Source: Canna indica (taxonomy: Eukaryota; Streptophyta; Magnoliopsida; Zingiberales; Cannaceae). Taken from it: DNA of 64,000 nucleotides. Made by a program: the position numbers and the translations under genes. The stretch covers positions 10,695,501 to 10,759,500 of the forward strand of contig CP136896.1 in assembly GCA_034359265.1 (NCBI GenBank). Reading direction: 5' to 3'. Under the pieces are notes generated by a model. That model had not been told where the DNA came from. It saw nothing but the letters and a program-made list of their open reading frames with translations, and searched no databases. Positions 37,201-48,700 of the stretch are shown here, in pieces (positions within the stretch are counted from its first letter, which is position 1; every line of letters begins with the position of its first letter).

Positions 37201-39348
37201 TCACCGGTCCTCCGGTATGTGCTTTTCAGTTCCATAACTCTAGCTATGTTAGATCAACCCCTAGCATTGTGTTACAGTTAACTTGTGACTAGATATATCC
37301 ACAAAAATTTGTTATTTTCTTACACCGGAATCTTATTCTTACTTCGGTGAGGATATTTATACAATTTATAATTATAGGGAAAACAATGGGAAAGCTTCTA
37401 TGCTTGCTGTGCGGTCTTGCGTGAAGCTTATAAAGACCTATCCACTGAGGAGAGAAGCTCCAGGATGAATGTCCTGGATTCCCAAATTCATTCTCAGGGA
37501 GTTACTTCCCAATAATGGAATGCACACATAATAATATATGATGATCTTAGGCATATCAACAAATAGGGCTTTCACGGACTGTCTCATGATGATGTTATCA
37601 CAAAATGACAGTCTGATGTTTGTTATTTGGAAATTGTTTGTGCTTAACTGAAGTAAAAAAAGTATACCCATCATAGTAGGTGTTGTCATACAAAACCAAG
37701 GGGAGAAATTGATCCGTATGGCCCTCTGGCTCCTGGGGTTCCACAAGGATAATTTCTTCTCGAATAAGTGCTGGCCAGTTGGAGTGGGTACTGGATTTAG
37801 GAGCTTCATCTGAACCTTAGGGAAGTAAAGGTTCAGCACTATCCCTTTTACTGCTCTTGCTGCTAGCTTTGGCTGGCTGCAGGAAAATTCCTGCAGGTTG
37901 CAGCTGACAAAGTAGAGTACAGGAGGGGCAATCTGCTGCCCCTTTTCTAGGTCTCGGTTGCATGAGAAAAATAGAGGGGAAGCAAGCTTTGTAGAGAAAT
38001 AAGATGGAAGAAATTAGATGATCTTAATCCAAAACTACCTAGGCCTTTATATAGAAGAGGCCGAAGGGATTACAAGAAAAAGTATCCCATCAATTGAGGA
38101 GGAAAAATAGGAAAGAAATAGCAATCAATTAAGATATAAACTAGGAGAAAAGCATGGTATCCCAAACTAACAATTCAAAAGGAGAAAAATTAGGAGAAAA
38201 ACAAGGTCTCCACATTCAAATTTGAAAACTAAAAGTTCGGAATTAAAAATTATGGGAATAAAATAACATCCTAACTTGAACATGGGTCCATTAGTGGCCC
38301 ATGCTAGTGGTCGCATGGTGCATGGGTCCTCCCGGATCAAGGCTTCCCCCTTAGGGAATCCACTCCTCTTGGGTTTTCTACATAGGTGCAAATGAAGCAC
38401 TTTGGTTTGAGTGTTGGTTGTTGGCCTTTGTATTGCTCGAGGTGCACTTGCTGTGGTTCTTCGTCTTGGACTTCTTGGACGGCCTCTTCCGAGTGTATTA
38501 AGAGTCAACTCATTCTCTTGTTTGACCTTGACAAAGGTTTGAGTGGCCTTTTCTTCAACCACATGGGTGAGTAGGTTATAGAAGGTAGTAAACTTCTTTT
38601 ACCTTGCTAAAGATAGTAAGTCCGCACTTGAGATCACAAATGCAGGTAAAAATAAATTGTTATTAACATTTAATATTTTATTTGGAATTAATCATTATAT
38701 AGTCTAAAATATTAATTATTTAGGAGTTAGGAATCTTGATTCAAATTTTCATATATATATATATATATATAAATATAATATATTATAAATTATTATTCAC
38801 CTTTACTTTTCATGCACTTTGTATTTAAAAATAGTCATTGGATAGTCTAAAATGATATTTACTTATAAGTTAGGAGTTATTTACATCTTTTATTTTCATA
38901 TAATTGTATATTTAAAATTAATCATTAAATACTCTAAAATATAATTTATTCTTAAGTTAAAAAATTTGATCCAAAATCCTTAGAAGACAAGCACCCAATA
39001 CTGGAGCACTTTGAGAATTTGCAAGGAAAAAAAAGGCATTATTTCAAAAGAGCATATGCTTTTGGCAATTAATCATAAAATTTTTATCTTAATGATAAAT
39101 ATTTCTCCAGATAAGTTTTAACGTAGAAACTAGAAAGTCTCATTTTATGCTTGTAATGTGTGTATCGATAAATCATCCGTTGAAAAATTTATCAGCATAA
39201 GAGATGAAGATTTTATCATATCGTGCCGAAACATCATCTGTTGATAAATCATTATTTTATAATTTGCATGTCTTTGCAGGTTTCACGGAGCGCTGGTGTT
39301 CCGCAGAAGAGCGAATCAAGAACAAAAGATAAATGCGTAATCATGTGA
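28281..39348 (+). CDS. MINDY-type ubiquitin carboxyl-terminal hydrolase (MINDY-1/2 family, DUF544)
   Basis: This deubiquitinase family trims K48-linked ubiquitin chains. Twelve coding exons: 28281-28428, 28581-28699, 28854-28960, 29108-29195, 33440-34466, 34579-34633, 34736-34817, 34970-35050, 35206-35310, 35397-35446, 37076-37214, 39280-39348. All have GT-AG introns, and they total 2070 nt (689 aa plus TGA). The ATG at 28281 is used; the GTG six bases earlier is in frame but not a normal start. QNDNGPCPLLAICNVLLLR holds the catalytic Cys (C44). RNNHFSTMFK holds the catalytic His (H536). TDQGYLNQPDLVWEKL follows. A 330-residue Ser-rich insert sits between these halves, with a UIM-like EEELMRALNLSITE (about 238-251). 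DLQLAIALQQQEFE (623-636) matches the MIU ubiquitin-binding helix, followed by a Gln/Pro run. The protein ends KDKCVIM, a CAAX-type prenylation motif. Intron 4 (4.2 kb) carries a Harbinger MITE. The gene looks intact. Confidence 0.93.
30075..30757. mobile_element. Harbinger/Tourist-like MITE in MINDY intron 4
   Basis: Starts GGTCTCATTTGGTTGACA at 30075 and ends TGTCAACCAAACAAGGCC at 30757, inverted partners with two differences. TTA flanks both sides (30072-30074 and 30758-30760), the usual 3-bp duplication of this superfamily. A second pair of GTTTGGTTGACA / GAGTCAACCAAAC motifs lies just inside each end. The interior is AT-rich with no gene. Confidence 0.8.
32578..32785. repeat. Diverged tandem duplication (about 100 bp x2) in MINDY intron 4
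   Basis: GAGGCTATAAAGTGGGACGA...GGCACTGCTAG...ACTTTGTCCAACTT is followed directly by a second copy starting GGCTACAAAAGTGGGATGA. The copies are similar but diverged, so the event is old. Confidence 0.6.
37380..38600 (-). mobile_element. Repeat-like insertion in the last MINDY intron (unassigned)
   Basis: The stretch is compositionally unlike the AT-rich rest of intron 11. It has minus-strand open frames (133 codons at 37438-37839; 131 codons at 38167-38562 with an Arg/Pro-rich GRGRPRSPRRR segment) and a minus-strand TATA-like CTATATAAAGG near 38050. I recognise no conserved domain and found no terminal repeats, so it may be a non-autonomous LTR element. A splice acceptor at 39277-39279 rejoins the gene after it. 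Confidence 0.35.
38751..38770. repeat. (AT)n microsatellite
   Basis: Ten AT units in the last intron of the MINDY gene. Confidence 0.9.
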
Positions 39349-39737
39349 AAAGTACAGTGTATACATACTACAACATCAAATACTGTAGAAAGTTTTGTTA
39401 TAGATAACGCTGCAGCGTTACATACTGTTGAAAGTTTTGGTGTAAATAACGCATGATATACACTGTTCAAAATAAGCTTCAATGTCTATAAATAATATTT
39501 GCTAAATGTATTTTGTCCTCTCATTACCTCCGCCAGAAAATTAAAAGAAAAACAAGACTTGCCCCGCCATTTACATCCGACCCACCGTGGCATAGCGGTT
39601 GCACAAAAAAATACAATTTTAACGGTTAGCGGTAAAATAATTTGACCAAAATGAATGAGGTATTTGTTCGTAATTCCATCCTTACGCCATCTGGTGATCA
39701 AAGAATTCCTGCATTCAATTCAAGATAGATGAACATA
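39349..39737. other. Convergent intergenic space shared by two 3' ends
   Basis: Only 389 bp separate the stop codon of the plus-strand MINDY gene (39348) from the stop codon of the minus-strand acyltransferase gene (39738). Both 3' untranslated regions must fit here or overlap. AT-rich poly(A)-signal-like sequences (TATAAATAATATTT near 39486) are present. No other feature is seen. Confidence 0.6.
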
Positions 39738-42700
39738 TTACAGATTAAGGAGGTTCTGGTGATCAACCTTTACATGTGCAAAAAGTGCAACGAGCAGCGG
39801 ATTCTTCTGTAGGCATTCCATGAAATCATCTTTGCTGATAATACCATCACCATCACTATCAAATAGTCGATGTAGCTGCGGGAGTAAGCAATCATCAGTT
39901 GGTGACAAACAGGATCAAGTTTACATCAAATTGTAGATTAGGAACTCTACTCACAATTTGACTGCTTAAACCAGGAGCTGTCGATTCAATTGTACCACAC
40001 ATCTAGATCCACGGTGCAATGCACAATCAGATTATTTAGACTTAGCAGAAAAGCATGTTATATAAAAAACCGGTGGCTATACCTGTTCCAGAGAAACACG
40101 ATCTGTTGCATTGCCACTGCATTTGGCAAAAGCTAGTTCACAGACCCTCCAAAACGAGGGTTGTTTCTTGACCTGTGCCGATCCCGTCATAAACTACAGA
40201 TTGTAGACCAGGTGACAAATATTATAGCAAATATTTAAGAGCTAAATTGGAGATGAATAAAGCAATGAAAAACCAACTCTCAAGTCATACTCCAGTAAAG
40301 GTTCATCACCATATGATACACAGAAAGACCTTCCAAGGATATTATTTATGTTACCTGACGAAATGTTATTGACCCCTTCTTTTCCAAGTCCAAATATCCA
40401 AATATCTGAAAACGAGGATATAACTGGCATAAATATTACATAAAAAAGCTTCAAATTACATATGGGTTAAAACCCATCTAGAACCAATAATAGCAAATGG
40501 AATATACTAGGGCAAGTTGCAGATTCAGGAGTTTTGGTTTGCACTTTTTTAAGGAAAACAATTTCTTACTTATGGCTATAATCTCGTATTTTTCAATCTA
40601 CTAAAATGTCTATGCATGCAAGACTGGCCAATTAGACTGGTACAGACTATCATGTACTTACTAGTCCCTGACCTGTTAAACTTGATTGGGAGATAAATTT
40701 TTCAAAAACAAAGTCATTAGGAAATAATGTATACATTTATATTCTCAACATGACCCAATTGAAACATATGAAATAATGTATACCTACCACACTACCATTC
40801 ATATGTATGAAATTTATAATTGTTTTCTGATTTCATACATACATGCCACACATTACTTTCCCAGAGCATGACAATGAATCCATGTTAATCAAGTCCAGCT
40901 AAATAAAAATACTTCATAAGTTAAAGTTCCTTTTTTAAAGGATTCAACATACAGATAGAAAAATAAAAAATTGAAGTATAATTACATATTGTGTTATACT
41001 ACAAAGGCTGTGACCCATAAGGTTCCTGGTTTATAATCTCAAGCATGAGTTGAGACATCACGCAATCCTAGCTAACTTAAATTTGAACTAAATTATAAAG
41101 ATCAATTTACTATACCATAGGCCAATACAAAATTATTTTTACATCTTGAACTTTTTATGTAAGTATAAAACATTTGAAAAGTTCATTCTCTGACAAGATG
41201 AAAATAAGCACAAAAGTACAACAAACCTTCTGAGACAAAGGATTCCAGCCCAACCCATAAGCCGTCAGGAAACCATGAATTTCAACGCGTCCGCTGCCAT
41301 CACCACATGACATTAATACATAAATATATTATATCATCATCCTAAAAATGAAGTTGGATAGTTGGATTTGTGAAATGAAGAAAAATATTGTAAGCCAAGG
41401 TTTGAAGTACCACCCATTCTCAGGCATACCACCTGGTATATATTGGTCCCATAGCTTTCTAGCACTGGGACTGAGGTACCAATCCAAACTCGCTCTTCTG
41501 AGTTATGCTAGTCAGTATGTCTATATTCTGAATGTATCATATATTTGTATGCCTTGGTATATGTGCCACATTATTCAAAAAATTAAAACTTGCATTATTG
41601 CATACTATGAATGTTTTTGGTCAAAAATGACAGTTGTCCACCTTTCTCAATCTTTACATATTTCCTTTCCTCTCATCTACTCTCACCATCTACTCAACTT
41701 CTTCTCTAACTCTCCTTTTAATTCTTAATTGTGGTTCTAAAGCAAGCTTTGTGCTATAAGTCTTTAATTCTTAATTGTGACCTACTCCTATAGAGGCTAG
41801 TCTTTCAAATTGAAGCATTCCTTTTGATCCGGAACCTTGAGCTACATAAGTATTAAACCATAATCTCCAGCACTTATACTTACAGCATCAATCTAAACAT
41901 CTTCAAACCTTATCCCATTGTTTATTTTAGTATTACTAGGGCCTCCTACAGTGTTTTAGGTAAAACAGGACTTTCGGTAATGGATCAGAGGGCTAGAGAC
42001 CAATCCCTAGTGTGCTGAAATACTTTGACATGCTGAAATGCATGCCAACCCATTAACATTCTAGGCCGAAGATAATATCAGCAATTTGGCATATTCCGAG
42101 TACTGATACTTGAAAGTTTGAAGTAAGCCTCCACTAGCAAGCTATACTAGTATAAATTTAACATCTTACATATAGGGCCATTATTTAGCTGTCCTTGCAT
42201 CTTTTTTTTTTGAGAAAGAAGCAATTGTATTCAATTCAAGAGTAACTGTCCTTGCATCTATGAGATTAATATTATCAGAAAGCCAGAAAGGTATATAATC
42301 CAAAATTATGAATCCTTGAAGCCTTCATCATTGAAGCTAACATTGAAAAAAGTCTTGATTGTTTACATTGTAGGAAAAAGAAAGTAAGGCAAGGTCTTGA
42401 CAAATAGGTTTAGGGACCCACACGAATACGCAGCCTTAGCAAAGCATGAAATCATAGTTCACAAAATTGTTAATGGGATTTGGATTAGCTAAAGACAATG
42501 TAGCTAGGTTTATTATGAAATTTATTCGGCATAAATGAAAGCATCAAAGTAAATATATATTTAAAAAATAATATACTTTAAAATAGTAAAACACTAAATA
42601 GTATATAAACTATTCTAGGAAAATTAACCAATTTTAATAGTATATAGTGTATTATAAATAGTATATAAAAGGTTGACCAATTTTTCCAAATTTTAAGCTA

Positions 42701-45700
42701 TTAAATTTTTTTAACAAATCTACATGTTTATATTCTTAATAATACTGCCTTGACTGAACTAACCAATATATGGACCGGCTTTACAGGGATATATATATTT
42801 AATTACTGACCCTATCACCCTAGTAGGATTAAACATGGGGGGTCTCATGCCATGTTAAATTGATTGGGTTGCCAAATTTTCAAAAATTTAAGTTGTTAGA
42901 AAATGACCAAATCTATAGTTTACATTCTTAACAAAATAAAACATGAGATAATAGAATTAAATGAGACTAAGAGATTCTTTTACTCGTATAATACATCTAC
43001 CTCTGCGAATAACATAAGAATTCTTTCTTTGGCAAAACAAATAACACAAAAATTACAAATATAAAAGATATACTATTATATATATAAAATATCATAAAAT
43101 ATAATAGATAAATATCTCCTTATATTGTTCAAAGATATTTCCTATAATCAACACTCACATGCCAAAACTTAATAATATACTGCCTTGAAGATATCACATC
43201 TTCAATTGCAATAATATGAACTATATGTCAATATAAAAATAAATCGACGCAACATGATTTGGATCAATTCCAAACACCACAATTTCTCCATTCTATGTGA
43301 TAGCATCATTGCTTGTTTCTTAAGAGCTCCCTGGTAGAACTTCTCGCCCACCTCTTACTGGTCGTACTAGGTACTAGTACCATTCAGGACATGACTAAAA
43401 ACTTGATCTAAATAAGTATTTGCATTGAATATGTAAATCAGATTTGAGTAAACTTACAAAGAATCTGGGTTCATAGCAAGAAACTGATCCAAGAGTACCA
43501 TTGCTTCAGATGTGCTTATGTTGAAGGACTGCAAATGAAAAGGTATTAAAGGTTAAACCAAACATACACAATAAGCAAGCTAAGTATTTCATCACAAATT
43601 AGTATGGATAACTGCACCCGGAAGAAGATAAAGAACATTAAATTAGCTTCGAGTCAGCAAAAGCTAGAAGTAGGATTTATAAAAGATGATTTACAATAGT
43701 GATGACATTGAGACCTTTAACTTAGATAGCCTGAAAAATCTTTTGCAACTGTAAAGTGCATGTGATTCATTTTAACAACTATGGAGTAGTCATTTTGTTT
43801 GGTTGAATAGAAATTTCACAAAAATCCAAAATTAAATATATTGAAAAAAACATCTTCCTGGGCTGCTGGGCATAACATGTAAAGATATTAATTAAATTGC
43901 ATTAATATTCCATGTGCATTCTTTCCATAATCCATATGAATGTGAAATCTTTTAATAAAGAGATATAATTAGTTATAGGACCAAACACAATCTGCAAAAA
44001 GAAAAGTTCGAAAGGTAGTGGAATAAAGTTCTAGAGTATCTATCAAACAGGCTCACGTTGGATCATTATGGGCCATTTACACTATGTGCACATTAAGATA
44101 TTACCATGGAAATCAAGATTTGTAAGAGGTTTTTTTCTAGGAAAATATGTTGCAATTTACTAATTCTCCTAATGGATGAACATAGCCAAAGGGTAGACCT
44201 GTAAGAGTAGAGAGACAAGGTTCAATGATGCACTCACCTATGTGGATTACAATTTCATGCTGACAAGAATCATGAGAATTTTTATATCTTCTTATATGGA
44301 TGAAAATAAAATCCAAGACAGAAAATACTTTTAAAAATAAGTACAAGAAGAAAGAAGAAAATATCAACTATTCCAATTTTAATTGTTCACATGCCAATTC
44401 TTCTAAAACAATATTCAAATTTGGCTATACTGCTATCAAATACTATGTTCAAATGAAGATTAATATAACAGATTGGGAACTCACATTTTCAGCCCATGCC
44501 ATTTCGACCATATAATTTGAGCATCTTTCCTGTGAAAGAAGACTGAAGTTATAAGAGGAATGATCATACAGAAAATACCAGTGAAAAATTCCATAAAATA
44601 AGGAATCATCATCCATGCATCATAGGATTCTAGATGATGCTCTAGTAAATTTTCTTTAGCAACAATCATAGGATTCTATACAACCAAGCACCAACTATTT
44701 CTCTACGAATGGATTCTTCCAATGTTACATAGACGTCCTTGAAAATTTAAAAGAAAAGGGTACAAAAGTTGTATAAATTCAACAACCAACATGTTTTATG
44801 GGAATCATTAGGTATTTATTGCAGATAGATCATGAAGTGGAAAAACAAGAAAAAATAGAACAGTTGCTTGGATTTTTGAAATAAAAAAGAAAAGCCAAAT
44901 CAGCTATTTTAAATTCATCAGCTACACGATAAAGCATGTTATTCTAAACAAATAAGAATATTAATTCATACAATAACTATGATGATGACATGGATATTGA
45001 CAGGTAAATATTAATACACAGCATACAGAGGAAAGCATATGATCTAAAGCCAAACTTGTGCAAGCTAAAGCACCAAACAAAGTCCAATCATCTAAGAATA
45101 GGATATGGTAGGAAAATGTCATTATAATTCCAAGCCATGACGAATTTTGCTTGAGCTTTCAGCCAACTTTCAAGCTTGCCTAGTTCATATGTGACACATC
45201 CCACAGTGTATATACCATCGTAAAAGAGTAACACAATTGAAGGGTCTTTCCTATAGCCTAGTTTGAGTTCTTTGTCTTAGCTCTTATTCTTTGTCAATTC
45301 ACCTATTCTCTTTATTGAAGATTACAACTGTAGATTAGATGTATTTGACAAATCAAATCTCGTTTACCTGGTTTTTAATTATCAATTCCAGCAACCACAA
45401 TTATAAAGAAAAATAGTGGTCCACAATGCAATCTAAAAATTGATAGATAAAAACTCATGTTATATAGGCACAGTTTATTTGATGGAACTACGAAGCTAAT
45501 GCTAATATCACAGTTCCAACAATATTAATATTCAAGCATAAGATTGTAAATTATGCCTGCTAAAATGAAGTACAAGTGAATAACTTCTTGACTATTGTTT
45601 GCTCTATCTATGGTTAAATTAGCGTCCCTTTTATGTACCTATGCTCCAATAGAAATGTTTGTTCTTTTGTAACTGATTTATGCTGCACAGTGTAGAACCT

Positions 45701-48700
45701 TTAGATGATAAAAACAGTGATTTCATATAATTTTTCACAAGATGATGAAGAGATGGATATGAACAATGATATAAAAAGTGAAGTGTTTATACCATGATAC
45801 CAGTTAGAAGTGAGGCACTTAATTGGTTATTATATTGTTATGCATGCAGATGCTTAATTTATATCCTCAGCATTTCAATCCAAAGTTACTCAGTTCGTGA
45901 GAAGTGACTTTGGTAGATAATATGCAGTGAACAAAATGAATGCAAATAGGAAAACTGGAAAGACAAAGATATCATAAATTCTCACCTTTCCAAGTTCAGA
46001 TGCTCTTGCAAAAAGCATCATGTCACCAAAAGAATGAGAAGTTTGTAGAACATTAAGTGCATGGGCCATAGCATAGCTAGTCTGCAAAAAAATTAGTGCA
46101 AATACAGCTTTTAGATATCAGCTTATCATCCAATATTATCATGATAATTGGCATATACAACACTGTTACTATAAGTTTAATCATACAATGCAAGCAACCC
46201 AACATGCATTATTTGGACCATGGTTTAAAAAATGGGCCGAAACGGTACGGTAAGCCCGGTATTTACCGGTTTTTGGGGATTCCGGTATTCGATATACCCG
46301 GTATTTGAAAATACTGGGTATATATGGTATACCGGGCGGTATATGTATCATACCGCCCGGTATGACGCGATATCGGGGTTTTTTTTTTAAGAGTTAGATA
46401 TAACTCTAATAATACATAATTGATGAATAAATGCTTAAAATCAATATTCAAATGTCAAATACATGAATACAATGTTTAAAAGCTATTTGGTACTGTATTA
46501 GGATTTTTCACATATACAAGAGAATTACATTAGAATTAATATAGGGCGACACAATCCCACAACCCAAAGGGACCGCCGAAGACTCTGCGTAGCGCAACAT
46601 AAGACGTAGTGCAACATCAACTAAGATGATGAATACCATGTGTCGCCCTATATTAATTCTAATGTAATTCTCTTGTATCTGTGAAAAATCCTAATACAGT
46701 ACCAAATAGCTTTTAAACATTGTATTCATGTATTTGACATTTGAATATTAATTTTAACTCTAAAAAAAAAAAACGGTATGGTGTTTTCTTTAAAAAAACC
46801 GGTATGGTGTTTTCTTAAATATCTAACTCTTAAAAAAAAAAAAAAAACCGGTATGGTGTTTTCCGTACCGGACCGTACCGACGTTTCGGCCAGGTACCGA
46901 AACCGAGATTTTAAACCATGATTTGGACTAAATGATGAATTAAAATTCTCAAATTCGCTACTAACACTAACATTAAGTGCACTTGCCTAGCACTAAAGTT
47001 TTGGTATTATCACAAGTCAAAATGCATTTCTTGGACTCTTCATGATTGATTATCTTCTAAACATTGCAGTCAATTATATTTATATATAATTTGTGGGCAA
47101 AAATGTCTATACAATTAAATCTATAGAAGTTATATAATGGTAGAACCGACATGTACAAATTAAATTATCCACTTAGAAGAAAATTAACACATGAGAGGCT
47201 ACAAGTTTCCACAGTCATTAGACATGCTTACCCTCTCTGCAAAATTAACCACATTTTGATGCTTGCTCTCATCTGGGAAGACAACAGGAAGGTATTCCAC
47301 CTGTTAAGTGAAAAGTGACATTCTAATTGAAATAGTACTAATTAGGCAGATTCAACTATTACTTGGACTATATTAAAATCCTTGTCTAATAACCACAAAA
47401 TTAATTTGGGACAGAGGATGGATTCTTGAAAACACATGTGCATTAAAAAAAAGCTCACCTTTTCATTGGAAAAAAGAATCAATGCAAACTATCATAAAGC
47501 AATAGCTACATAAAATCAGATTTGCTAATAAAAAGTATGTCATCTGAAAGTACAAGCTCAGAGTTAAGTATCATATTTTGGCATCATAAATATGTTGCTG
47601 AACGGGAATTTTGGAAATGAAATAATATCATAAACAGTTGAATTGGATTAAGGATAACCTATGTAGTGTCACAATATACATTTTATTGCATGCCTTTTGC
47701 ATATATATTAGCAATGTGCACTCCAGAGTTCCTACAAGGATTAGGTTTCAGTATGTTCAATACTCATACTGGTCATGCCAAGTTCTCTGAACCGCTAAAA
47801 GTATATGTTTTGATATTTTTCTTGATTACTGGTTAGTTTGCACAAAGTCCTATCTTGATGCCAAAACCATATGAATAATGTACATGTCCTTGCCCATCAA
47901 ACTATTTCTAATTAATTTTTGGAGAAAAGTTCTAATCATATATAACCCTCTTCATGAAAGTTACAAGGCAGGGAACTGACTGAACATCCAATGTGGTGGA
48001 TCCATAACTCTGAGGATAAAGAGTAAGATCTAACTCAAAACATCGTTTTCATCGCCCTAATAGCCTACCAGACCAGAACAACTGTGCTTGAAGCCTTTTG
48101 ACAGATAAAATTTATCAAAAATATTCATTATAACATCTTTGTAACATTACTTCTGTCCCTTTGCTGTCCAATTACTTCTGTTTTCATTCTAGCTAACCTT
48201 CTTGGACAGTCTTTTTGGAAAAAAAAAATGATATATACCGGAAATCAACTTATCCTATACAAGAAAAGTAGAACCTAAAATCTTTGCTTATGAAGGATGA
48301 AGTTTTTCTAGTTCTGAAAACATGTCATGGTTTAAAGTATCTTTCTATACTGCCCAAAAAAGTACTTGTTGGTCTGATAAAGGACAATGCTAGACTGAAC
48401 AGCTTGTAACAAGCAATATACAATTTTACATTGTTTTTTAATCAATACCAGGAGGTGTGGTTGCTTGGTACAGGACACCTATACAACCTATACCTCTAAC
48501 TTGATATGTGGTACAAAATTATGGATTTTATTTATTTATGCAACCATGTAGATTTCAAACCATGCAGAAGTTACTTTGGAAAATGGGTGAAATTTAAGAA
48601 CTGAGACAACTGAAATAGAATTGCTATTATACAATCAATTTTTGACACAAAAACCTAGGAAGTAGCATTATATGGGCAAATCATACCTCCATGAAGTTGT

